Below, piece after piece: positions 44,067-54,390 of a DNA stretch of 64,000 bases. Numbering within the stretch: position 1 is the stretch's first letter; each line of letters opens with the position of its first letter. Under the pieces are notes generated by a model. It was not told where the DNA came from. It saw only the letters and a list, made by a program, of their open reading frames with translations, and made no database searches. This stretch comes from Choricystis sp. odSpoLacu1. Lineage: Eukaryota; Chlorophyta; Trebouxiophyceae. Location of the stretch: contig OY253649.1 in NCBI GenBank assembly GCA_958009055.1, forward strand, positions 1,302,001 through 1,366,000. The letters are read 5' to 3'. The translations under genes were made by a program, and so were the position numbers.

Positions 44067-46862
44067 ATGGCGTCTCGCGCTGCGCGCGCCGCGCTGCTGT
44101 GTCTGGGTGAGTGATGGGAGGGGGAGGAGGCAATGGGCTCGGCGCGCGTTTTCGTGCGAGAGGGGGGAAGCGGGAGCGCACCTGCGCCGCGCTGGCACGC
44201 ACGCACCCGCGACCGCGGCCTCCCCTGCTCCCCCCGCCCCCGGCAGCCGGCAACCCTTATTGGGGTGGTTGGCCACGCGGGAGAAGGGGGGCGGGAGGCG
44301 GCGCGCCAAGCGGCGCGAGAGCGCGTGTCGCGGATGGGCGTGCCCGCTGCTTTGCCTCTTCACCGCGGCGCACACGCCTGCTCCCCCCTCCCGGGGCGCA
44401 GCCCTGGCCACAGCTTGCCACTCACGCTGCGCCGGCCGCGTGGCGCCAGGGCGCGGCGCGGCCGCCCGCGCGCGCGGTCGCGAGATCGACGCCCGATTCA
44501 CCGCGTGCCCGCCCATTGGTTTCGCTTCCCGCCTCTGCGTTTTTTGTCCGACGCGCGCTCACACCGCACACCTCTCCTCCCTCCCTCCCTCCAGCCATCT
44601 CGGCCTGCGCCTTCTCCCTGGCCTCCGCCGCCGAGAAAGCCAAGAAGGACGACCCCAAGAAGGAGGACGCCAAGAAGGAGGAGAAGTTGGGCACCGTGAT
44701 TGGCATTGTGAGTGTGGAGGCAGAGGGGTGGGGGGGGGCACACAGTGACGGACACCCTGCGCGCCTGCGTGTGTGGGCTGCCGCGATCGGGTGGGGGGGG
44801 AGGACGGGGCGGCGTGGTGAGGGAGGGAGACCCGCACACACACAAAACCACGCACCCCGTTCCTCCCCTCCCACCACTCTCCAGGACCTGGGCACCACCT
44901 ACTCCTGCGTCGGCGTCTACAAGGGCGGCCGCGTCGAGATCGTGGCCAACGACCAGGGCAACCGCATCACTCCCTCCTACGTGGCGTTCACGGATGGGGA
45001 GCGTCTGATTGGTGACGCCGCCAAAAACCAGGCCACGACGAACCCCGAGCGCACCGTTTACGACGTCAAGCGCCTCATCGGCCGCAAGTTTGCGGAGAAG
45101 GAGGTGCAGCGCGACCTCAAGCTGGTGTCGTACAAGGTGGTGGAGAAGGACAAGAAGCCGTATGTGCAGGTAAGTTGGAGAGGAGAGGGAGGAAGGGAGG
45201 GTGGTTGCGTTTTTTTTGTTTTTCTTGGCGCGCGTTTTTTGCGACCCACACTCACACCACCCACCCCGCCCACCCCACCCCACCCCACCCACTACAGGTC
45301 AAGGTCGGCAAAGACCTGAAAACCTTCTCCCCCGAGGAAGTGTCCGCCATGATCCTCACAAAAATGAAGGAGACGGCGGAAGCCTACCTCGGCAAACCCG
45401 TCAAACACGCGGTCGTCACCGTGCCCGCCTACTTCAACGACGCTCAACGCCAGGCCACCAAGGATGCCGGCACCATCGCAGGGCTCAACGTGGTGCGCAT
45501 CATCAATGAGCCGACGGCGGCGGCCATTGCTTATGGTCTCGACAAAAAGGGGGGTGAACACAACATCCTCGTCTTCGACCTGGGGGGCGGCACCTTCGAC
45601 GTGTCCGTGCTGACCATCGACAACGGCGTGTTCGAGGTGGTGGCCACGAGCGGCGACACCCACCTGGGTGGCGAAGACTTTGACCACCGCGTGATGGACT
45701 ACTTCATCAAACTGATCAAGAAAAAGTACAAGGCCGACATCTCGGGCGACGCCCGCGCCCTGCAGAAGCTGAGGCGGGAGGCGGAGCGCGCCAAGCGGGC
45801 GCTGTCGTCCGCCCACCAGACGCGGGTGGAGGTGGAGGCGATCGCCGAGGGGGTGGACCTGTCCGAACCATTGACCCGCGCCCGCTTTGAGGAGCTGAAC
45901 GCCGACCTGTTCCGCAAGACGCTGGGCCCCGTCAAGAAGGCGCTGGACGATGCCGGCATGAAGAAGGACCAGATCAAGGAGATTGTGTTGGTGGGTGGGT
46001 CGACCCGCATCCCCAAGGTGCAGTCCCTCATCAAAGACTTTTTCAACGGCAAGGAACCCAACAAGGGCGTCAACCCGGACGAAGCCGTCGCCTACGGCGC
46101 CGCCGTGCAGGGCGGCATCCTGTCCGGGGAGGGCGGGGACGACGTCAAGGACATCCTGCTGCTGGACGTGTGCCCCCTGTCGCTCGGCATCGAGACGGTC
46201 GGCGGCGTCATGACCAAGCTCATCCCGCGCAACACCGTCATCCCCACCAAAAAGTCGCAGACCTTCACCACGTACCAGGACAACCAGCCCACGGTGTCCA
46301 TCCAAGTCTACGAAGGCGAGCGCGCCATGACCAAGGACAACCACAACCTGGGCAAGTTTGACCTGACCGGCATCCCGCCCGCGCCGCGCGGCACGCCCCA
46401 GATCGAGGTCACGTTTGAGATCGACGCCAACGGCATCTGAATGTGGGCGCCGAGGACAAGGGCACCGGCAAGCGGGAGAAGATCACCATCACCAACGACA
46501 AGGGGCGCCTGTCGCAGGACGAGATCGAGCGCATGGTGTCGGAAGCCGAAGAGTTTGCGGAGTCGGACAAGGCCGTCAAGGCCAAGATCGACGCGCGCAA
46601 CAAGTTTGAGGGGTTTGCCTACAACGTCAAGTCCCAGCTGGACGACAAGCTGGGCAAGAAGCTGGAGAAGAAGGACAAGGACAAGGCGGCGGCCGCGGTC
46701 AAGGACGCGCTGGAGTGGTTGGAGGAGAACGCCGACGCGGACGCGGACGAGCTCGAGGAGAAGCTCAAGTCCCTCGAGGATGTGGTGCAGCCCATCATTG
46801 CGTACGTGTACAAGGGGGGCGCCCCCGACGAGGAGGACCTGGACTCGCACGACGAGCTGTGA
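44067..46862 (+). CDS. BIP: BiP, ER-lumenal HSP70 with HDEL
   Basis: ER HSP70 chaperone. Four exons: 44067-44106, 44595-44707, 44885-45169 and 45298-46862. A signal peptide spans exons 1-2 ([20 protein letters not shown]) and is followed by a Lys/Glu/Asp-rich linker. The ATPase domain is complete: [67 protein letters not shown] and [14 protein letters not shown]. The substrate domain and lid end SHDEL. One base is missing at about 46438 (ANGI then TGAATGTGGG, where ATCCTGAATGTG would read INVG-type ILNVGAED). The sequence as given therefore truncates the protein in the substrate-binding domain. About 665 residues when corrected. Confidence 0.97.
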
Positions 46863-47196
46863 GTGGGGAGGTGTGAGAGGTGGGAGGAGAGCGCGAGAGA
46901 GAGCGAGGGAGGGGGGGGAGTGTGTGGTTGGTGGTGGTGGTGGTGGGGGGAGCGGAGAGCGAGCGAGCGGGCGTTTGTGTCGTCCCTCCCGCCCCTCCTC
47001 CTGCCGCGCCCCCGCTCCCGCCCGCCCCCCCCCCCCCCCCCCCCCCTTATCAAATCGCACACAGTCACATTCCCAACGCAGGACAAATCATGGGGGGAGA
47101 GAGCCTTGTTTCTTTAAACAACGATACAGTTTCAATCGAAAAAAAAAACAGGGCGGATCGCGCGTCCTTTTTTTTTGCTTCTCTCTCTCTTCTCTT
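46863..47196. other. Intergenic region between convergent genes
   Basis: 334 bases with GT-rich then C-run sequence (C of about 18 near 47029-47046) between the BiP and IPK1 stops. It contains A9 and T9 tracts (47139-47179). No gene seen. Confidence 0.55.
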
Positions 47197-48789
47197 CTAC
47201 CCGCCTCGCCGCGGCAGCGACCGCGGCAGCGCGGCATCCGCCGCCACATGGGCCGCGACCTTGGCCGCCGACTTGACGGCAACGTCGACGACGGTGAGGC
47301 GGTAAGCAACAGCGTTGCGTCGCCGCAGCACCGCTGCAACACCGCCGTCGACACTCGCCTGCAGCCTGGCTCCACGTCTGTGCCCACACCCGCCACCAGA
47401 GTCACCATCACCGACACGTCGCGCGCCGTGGTGGCGGTCAGGTAGGCGCGCAGGCAGCGCGCGGCGGCAGCGCGCGAGGCGCTGCCGCTGCTGCGTGCCA
47501 CCGCGGCCGCGGCGGCGGCTGCATCGTGCGAGTAACGACACGTCGGCGCTTCTTGGGCGGTGAGCAGGGAGCCCAACAGCGACTCCGACGTCATGATGGC
47601 GGCCAGCGCGGCCGCCACGGCGCGGCGGCCGCCGAGTGGGGCAAACGCCGCCGCGGGCGGCGGCGACGCACACCGCTCGCCCCCCACAAACAACGTCGCG
47701 TTGGTGGCCAGATGGGCGCCCACCGCACGCTGCACACGGCGTGCGTCCCCGGAAAACAGGTCCCGCGGATCTGGAGGCAGCGGCCCCTTTCCACCCGCGC
47801 GCCGCGCTTGGCGCTGCAGCAGCGCTCGCGAGCGCCGCCCGCCCGCGTGCGGCCAGCCGCACTTGGGTTTCAGCTCGATGGTGAGGCGTGGTGCGTCCGG
47901 TGGCGTGCCGCGGATGGGCGCCGTCGCGTTGGGCAGCAGGGCGGCGGTGGTGGCCAGGCGGGAGCCGGCGGTGGACGAGAGCGCGACCGCGAATCGCGGA
48001 GGCAGGGCGGTCGGCAACGACGGCGGCACGTACTGGCGGCCGATGGCGGGGGCAAAGACGGTGGCCNNNNNNNNNNNNNNNNNNNNNNNNNNNNNNNNNN
48101 NNNNNNNNNNNNNNNNNNNNNNNNNNNNNNNNNNNNNNNNNNNNNNNNNNNNNNNNNNNNNNNNNNNNNNNNNNNNNNNNNNNNNNNNNNNNNNNNNNNN
48201 NNNNNNNNNNNNNNNNNNNNNNNNNNNNNNNNNNNNNNNNNNNNNNNNNNNNNNNNNNNNNNNNNNCGACCGCGAATCGCGGAGGCAGGGCGGTCGGCAA
48301 CGACGGCGGCACGTACTGGCGGCCGATGGCGGGGGCAAAGACGGTGGCCGCAAACGCGGCGTCGCGGGCGGCAGGGTCTGTGTTGGTGTGTGGGGGAGGG
48401 GTGGGAGGTGGGAGGGTGTTTTTGTTTCGATCGGCTAGCGCCACCCTGCCCTCATTCTCTCACACCTTCCGCCGACGCCACAGCTGGCACGTCGGCCCAC
48501 ACTGCAGCATCCAGGGCGGCTGCAGCGTCGGGCGGGGGGGCGGGCCCCAGCTTGGGCACGCGCAGGACGCGGTGGCGCTGTGTGTGTGGGGGGGGTCGGG
48601 GAGAAGGAATAACGCGGGTCGACGCAATTGCTCCTCTCCACACGCCCGCGGCGCCCTCATTCCTTGCCCTCCCTCCCACGCCTCCCACACGCTTCTCACC
48701 AGCTCTGCCTCCTCTCCACAGTACGCAAACACGATGGCGGCGCCGCCCCGCCCCAGCAGGCGCCAGGACGAGGCGTCCGCGTCAAGCAT
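47197..48789 (-). CDS. IPK1: Inositol-pentakisphosphate 2-kinase
   Basis: Makes phytate (InsP6) from InsP5. Exons: 48789-48700, 48577-48466 and 48377 onward. N-terminal nucleotide-binding part: WRLLGRGGAAIVFAYCG, HRVLRVPKLG. Exon 3 has AIGRQYVPPSLP, the family signature ELKPKCGWP (EIKPKCG in animals), DPRDLFSGDARRVQRAV and NATLFVGG, then TARDVSVMVTLV near the C-terminus (cf. AKDCSIMIAL). The last segment (YRLTVVDVAVKSAAKVAAH) is in another frame, so an indel or small intron lies near 47310-47390. The assembly gap falls inside exon 3; collapsing the flanking 83-bp duplicate restores one continuous frame. Confidence 0.86.
47984..48349. repeat. 83-bp exact direct duplication flanking the 200-N gap
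   Basis: Positions 47984-48066 and 48267-48349 are identical, immediately left and right of 200 Ns (48067-48266). Both encode the same IPK1 stretch (TVFAPAIGRQYVPP through PPRFAV). This is the signature of two contigs that overlap by 83 bp but were scaffolded with an arbitrary-length gap instead of merged. Confidence 0.93.
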
Positions 48790-49114
48790 TGGGGAGGAGA
48801 GAGTGTGTGTGTGTGTGTGTGTGTGTTGCACCCACCAACGGGCGCCCACTGGTGGGCGTGGCACTAGTGAGTGCTGCTCATGAGGGCGAACTGTTTGTCG
48901 GGGAGAGGAGAGAGAAATAGAAGATGCTTTTTTTTTTTTTTCGATCAAAAGTGTTTTTACTGCGTTCTCACACACCCTCCCCACCACCCCACTCAAAGAA
49001 AACACACACACGGCGGGTAAAGGATCGAAGCCAAAGAATTGCGTGCGTGTGGGGAGCCCCTCTACACACACTCGTCTCTCAAAAGAAATCGTTCAACCAC
49101 TTTTTGTGAACCCA
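48790..49114. other. Intergenic region, IPK1 promoter and VIPP1 3' end
   Basis: 325 bases including a (GT)n run at 48808-48826 and a T15-like tract at 48926-48940. No gene recognised. Confidence 0.5.
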
Positions 49115-50524
49115 TCACTCGGCCGCCCGCTTGCGCAGCGCGTCCAGCTCTGCGTCGATGGCCGCATCCACCGCCCTCCCCTCCGGCAGCGCGCCCGCGG
49201 GGCCGGTCCGGCCGGTCCCCAGGGCCAGCCCCGCCTTCATGCGGGCCAGGTCGTCATCGATGCCGCCGCCTTCGAGGAGGGCAAACTTTTTATCAACATC
49301 ATCCGGCGCGGCCAGCGCGGCCGTCGCCTCCGCCTCCCCCTCCAACGCCAACACTTTCTCCTCCATGCGTTCAAAGGCCACCGCCGCGTTGGACGTGTTG
49401 AGGCCGGATACCATGTCGGACACCGCCTTGGACGCGGCCGCCGACTTGGCGCGCGCTTTCAACGTGTCCTTCTTGGATTTAGCCTCCACCAGCTTGGCCT
49501 CCAGTGCCCGCGTGTTGGTGATCAGCGTGTCCGCGGCTTTTGCCTGCGCCCCCAGCTGGGTCTCCATGGAGGCGGCCTGGGCCGCGTACGCTTTGCGCCG
49601 CGTCAGCGCTTCGCGCGCCAGCTCGTCGTCCCCCTTCTGCAGGGCCAGCTCGGCACGGCGGTACCATTCGTCGGAGGTTGTCTGATGGAGGGTGGGTGGG
49701 TGGTGGTGGGGAGGGTGGGTGTCAGTGTGTGTGTGTGTGCAGGGAGCGAGCGCGCTGCTGTTCCTCCCGGTTCCCCTCCTCCTCCTCCTCTTCACCTGGG
49801 CCGCCTTGTACTTGGCCTCCAACTGCTTCTGGGATGCCAGCACCTGGGCCGACGCCTGCCGCATCTTGATGAGGTCGCCCTGCATCTCGTTGACGGTTTG
49901 TTCGAGCATTTTCTCGGGGTCCTCCGCGGCGGAGACTGAAGAGGAGGGGGAGGAGTTGTGTGCGTATTTTACTTCGTTTGGCGACCGTTTCCGCGCCTGG
50001 AGGCGCTCAGCCAGCGTGGAGAGCGGGGCGGCGGGACCGCCGTCCCCCACCCAGTCCGAGGAGAGGAGGCGAAGACGTGTTTTCTTCCCGACACGCCGAA
50101 TTGCCTCCCCGCCACGCCCTCTCTCCCCTCTCTCTCACTCCCCAAACTCACCGATGGCATTGGCGTACGACTTGAACACGCGCACAGCGCGCGCAAACAG
50201 GTTGGCTTCAGCCGCAGCCGCGACCGCGCGCGGCGCGCGGCGGGCGGGTGCGGACAGCAGCAGCGTGCCTGTGGAATGGAGGTGGTGCGTGTGAGGTGTC
50301 GCCTGCTCTGCGCCCCCAATGCCGCCCAGCGTTGTCAAGCAGGCAACGCCCAGCACTCGTGCTGGCAGGCGCGGCGCGCCGAGCGCCCGCAACACGCAGG
50401 CAAGCGGCCCCGCGTCTTTTTTCTCCCCACACACGAACTCACCGCGCACCGCCGCCCGCGACGTCAGCCGCCGGGCGGTGGGGGAGGCGCCAGTGCGAGC
50501 CAGGCTGGGGGCGCGCAGGGCCAT
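49115..50524 (-). CDS. VIPP1: VIPP1/IM30, PspA-family thylakoid membrane protein
   Basis: ESCRT-III-like membrane-remodelling protein needed for thylakoid biogenesis and inner-envelope integrity. Four exons: 50524-50443, 50268-50152, 49935-49796 and 49681-49115, 301 residues. A transit peptide (MALRAPSLARTGASPTARR) precedes LFARAVRVFKSYANAIVSAAEDPEKMLEQTV, which is the amphipathic helix H0 and helix 1. Conserved VIPP1 blocks are DLIKMRQASAQVLASQKQL, KGDDELAREALTRRK and SKKDTLKARA. VDAAIDAELDALRKRAAE marks the C-terminal extension that separates VIPP1 from bacterial PspA. Divergent from FAN1 (207 bp apart). Confidence 0.96.
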
Positions 50525-50731
50525 GGTCGGAGGGAAAAAGGCGCGTGAAGAGGGGGGAGCGGCGAGAAGAGAGAAGAACACGACGCGGGAAGTTGTGTTT
50601 TGACGAGCGAAGAGACCAATTGTTTCTTTGCGTCTCTCTCTCTGCCCCCGCGCGCGACCACACACGCGCCTCGGGGCTCGTGGCAGGGGGAGGAGGGAGC
50701 CCCCCTACGAGCTCCCCTCCCCCTCTCTCCA

Positions 50732-53421
50732 ATGTCCGACCACCGCCGCGCCGCCGGCCCTCCCCCCGTCTCGCTGCGCGGGCACGCGACCCTCCAGTCC
50801 CTGCTGGGCCGGGCCACCGGCCGCCGCCCCGTCGTCGTGTTCGAGAGTCCGCCGCGCGTGACGCCGACGGATGCAGCCCCCCCTGCCGGCGACGCAGCCT
50901 GCCCTCTCTGTCGGCGCGCGGTGTCCCCTGCCTCCGCGCTCCGCACGCACGTCGCCGCCTGCGCCGACGCGGACGACGTGCGGCGCGCGTGTCGGGCGGG
51001 GGTTCAGCTCACGCTGAGCTCGGCGCTGGGGCGCAAGCGCGACCGGGCGCCGTCGCCGGTGGACGCGCCGCCGCCTGTGGCGCCGCCTCCCCTCGGTCCG
51101 CGCACTTTCGACACCGCCTGCGTCGCTCGCCGCCTGGCCCACGCCGTGGACGCGCCCCCCGGCACCGACGCCGCGTAAACGAGGGACCGAGGCAACGCGG
51201 CGGACGGGAATGCGGTGGTTGTGCTCGCAGCCCCTGGAGCCTCCCTCGGCTACCTGCCCCGCCCCGTGGCAACCGTGCTAGCCCCCGTGCTGGATGGTGA
51301 CGGTGTGGTGGGCGTGGCCACCCTGCTGGCCGAGGCGCGGGGGGCGGGGGCGGTGCGTGTGCGCGTGACGCTGACTGGAGCGGGCGCGGCCGACGCGGCG
51401 GCTGCAGTGCGCGCGGTGGCCGCTGCCACCGACACCGCGCCCGGCGTTTCAGCACGGTCAGCATTGACCGACGTCATCGAGGCCGCGTTGACACACGATG
51501 GACACTTGTGGCGGAGCGATGAAACGACTGCCCTCCACTCGCTGCGGGCGCTGCCACCCACGGCAGCCGCTTTCTATCTTTCGCTCTACCGGTCGGCCGA
51601 CACCGCACGCTGGCACAGGCCGGCCAAGTGGGACGGGGCCGCTGGCGTCGCTGCCGCGGCTGCGCTCGTGGGGGCGGGGCTGGCGTGGCCGGCGCGCGGC
51701 GACGACGTTGGCGCGGCAGCGTCCGCACTCGCAGCCCCCGAGCTGCGAGCAGCGCTGGTGGCGGCAGGAATACCACCCCCACCCTCCACCGTCCGCAAAG
51801 CCGAGCTGGTGGTGGCGGCGGTGACCGCGGCAGCGTCCAGGCCGCGCGCGCGCGCGCCGCGCTGGCTTGTGCCCTGGCCTGCGCCCCGCCACACTCCACC
51901 CCGCCTGCTTACGCCGTGGCTGTGAGACTAGCAGCTGCCCCCGCAACCACCCTGCGCCGCGCTGAACGCGTGTTCTGGGGCGACGAACACGGCAGCGTGG
52001 CCGACGCGGGCGGTGTGGCTGCTGTCGCGGCCGCAGCCGACTGCCTGCCACCCCCCTACACCCCCTCCCGCCCGCCCCCGCTCTTCCCCGACCGCGCCTC
52101 CCTGGATGATTATGAAGCCGCTTTAGTGCAAGCGGGCGCGCTGGACGACGCCCTGGCTGCGAGTGAGGGCAGGGAGGAGGCCGCAGAGGCTGGTGTGCCA
52201 TCAGCACTCGCCCCTCTCTCCACCTTCCTCCTCCACGGCGCCGCGCGCGACGCCCCCCCACCCCCCCACCTGCCCCCTTTTCTCTCCCACGTCAACGCCG
52301 CCGCCCTGCTCACCGCGGCCGCGTCCGTGGGGGCGGCCTGGCTGGAGCGTGGGCGCGGGTGGCGGGAGGCCAGCGCGCTGCTGCGTGCGTTGTTGGGCAC
52401 TCGCCACTGGCCGCGCCGCCGCGGCGACTGGTGGACCCGCCTCGCCGTCAACGCGGAGCACGAGGGCGCCCCCTCCACCGCGCTGGACATTGTGACGGCG
52501 GCCTTGGCCGACGGCGCCGTGGATGGAGGCGACAGGCTGGGGCTGCAGCGTCGGTTTGTGAGGCTTGCCAAGCCGCCCCGCAGGTGGGGGGCGCCCCCGC
52601 CCTTTGCGGCGGCTTCAGCGCGTGAACCCCGGGTCTTCACCATTGAAGCCGCCCCCACGGCGCGCGTGGTGGGGGTGAAGAGCCGGTTTGTGTTGGGGGC
52701 GGTGAATGGTGATGGGGAGGGAGGTGGTGACGCCGCGGCGTGCCCTCCTCCTTTTCCCACCACCACGTCCGTCGAAACCCTAGCCTTACACCACTACGCC
52801 ACCACCGGCGGCTGGAGTGGCACCCACGGCGAGGGTGGCCCCTGGGCCCGCCTGTTCAGCCTGCTGCTGGGGGGGGCGGTGTGGGGGGGCGCGCCGCCGG
52901 GCGCGCTGCCGCGACGCGGGCTGCCTGCGCCGCTGGATGTGGGGATGCCCTCATTTTATGATGTGCAGCGTGAGATGGTGGACGCGGTGCTGGGCGAGCT
53001 GGAGGGGCTGCATCCCGAGGCTCTCGCGGGGCGTGTGCTGGCTGCGTGGCGCGAGCGCTGCGGCGGAGGGGTTGCAGGGAGTGACGCCTCCACGACCACC
53101 GCCATCATCACCCGCACCGCTCCCACCGACCTGGCCGACGTGGCCGCCTGCGCTGGCCCCGCCCGCCTCACCACCATTCTGCGCCTGATCGCGCGCGGGG
53201 GGGGCGTCGCGTCGTCGTTCCCCGACCTGACGCTGTGGCGCGTGGAAACGCGCAACGCCGCGGCCCTCGCCACCCGCGGCTACCTGCGCCTCATAGAAGT
53301 CAAAGGCCCCCGCGACCGCCTGAGCGATGGCCAGAGGTGCGTGCTGGCCGCCCTGGAGGATGGCGGCGTGGAGTGCGAAGTGTTGAAAGTGATTGAACCG
53401 AAGCTGAGGCAGAAAGCGTGA
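50732..53421 (+). CDS. FAN1: FAN1 nuclease (UBZ-HIRAN-SAP-VRR_NUC), with in-frame stop and frameshift
   Basis: Interstrand-crosslink-repair nuclease. In order: a UBZ4-like zinc finger (CPLCRRAVSPASALRTHVAAC), a HIRAN-like domain (RGNAADGNAVVVL, LGYLPRPVATVLAP), a SAP-like segment (LRAALVAAGIPPPPSTVRKAEL) and a helical TPR region. It ends with the VRR_NUC domain: GTHGEGGPWARLFSLL, SFPDLTLW and EVKGPRDRLSDGQR supply the PD-(D/E)xK residues. TAA at 51176-51178 interrupts the HIRAN start (GTDAA-stop-TRDRGNAADGNAV) with coding continuing in the same frame. A 56-nt GT-AG intron at 51175-51230 would remove it, but puts the rest out of frame. A CG repeat near 51844-51856 causes a second break. Otherwise intronless. 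Confidence 0.88.
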
Positions 53422-53574
53422 AAATGGAGAGAGACAGCTTTGTTTTACTGTCTAGATGCAGCCGCACTGTAATGACCCCGCATGAACCATTCTTTGTTCA
53501 CGATGGAGCATTGGAAAACACACACAGACCGTTTGCAAAACCAAAACACACAAAACGCAGAAACCACACACTTC

Positions 53575-54251
53575 TCACGCCTCCACCCGCCGCTTCTTCT
53601 TCTTGTCCTTCTTCTTGTCCTTCTTCTTGTCCTTTTTGTCCCGCTTGCGCTTCTCCACCTTGACCACAGGCCGCGGCCCCAACCGCACCAGCGTCGCGCG
53701 CCGAGTCACGCGCTCCGGCGCCCCCCCACCCCCCACCCACGCCCACGCGCCCGTCACCGCGGACTCGTGGTCCGCGATGAGGGCGATCGGGGCGCCGTCG
53801 GGGGCGACGCCGCGGCCGAGCTCGGAGGGCGGCGCACCGGGGGGGGGCGGGGCGAGCGTCAACGGCACTGACGTGTCCCACCCGGGCGGCAGCTGCAGCA
53901 GCCACAGCGGGTCGGTTTTGGAGGATGATGTGGAGGGCAGGGGCGTCGTGCCGCCGGGGGAGGCGAGCAGCGTTGAGCCAGGGGGCGGGCGGTAGCTGAG
54001 TGAATGAGGGGGCGGAAAAAAGGTGGGCCTGGGGGCGCTCCACGCCACCCAGCCCGCTCCCATGCGCGAGTGTGTTGACTCTGTGTGTCGAGCCGCTGCG
54101 CGGGCTCGCGCACTGCGCCCTTGTCTTTCCACACAACTCACCGGTCGCCGACCGGCAGCCGCCGTCCGTCGCCGCCGGGCGTCGGCAGCGCGGGCGCGCC
54201 GGGCGAGGCGGCGGCTGGTTGTTTGTGGGAGGAGGCTGCTGCGGTTGACAT
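53575..54251 (-). CDS. Lys-rich-tailed protein, possibly RNA polymerase I subunit RPA34-like
   Basis: Two exons (54251-54142, 53995-53575), 176 residues. The body contains DPLWLLQLPPGWD, which resembles the ELWLIQxP motif of the Pol I A34.5/RPA34 subunit, then AWAWVGG and ATLVRLGPRPVVKV. The C-terminus is a run of KKDKKKDKK-type repeats, as in RPA34 and other nucleolar proteins. Other Lys-tailed nuclear proteins could look similar. Divergent from the Rho_N gene with 139 bp between starts. Confidence 0.45.
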
Positions 54252-54390
54252 GGGGCAGGAGGAGAGGAGGGAGAGTGGAAGGCGCGGCGCGTTCCCCGCG
54301 CGAAGAAACACGTCGTATGAGGTGGGGCGTCGGCGCAGTCTCCGACTTGGTTTTTCGTCGCCTCTCCCTTCACCGCCCGCCCAACTCACC

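Noticed and set aside
51175..51230. A 56-nt intron removing the FAN1 TAA
   Set aside because: Splice sites look acceptable, but the downstream frame would hit a TGA soon after; FAN1 domains continue only in the unspliced frame.
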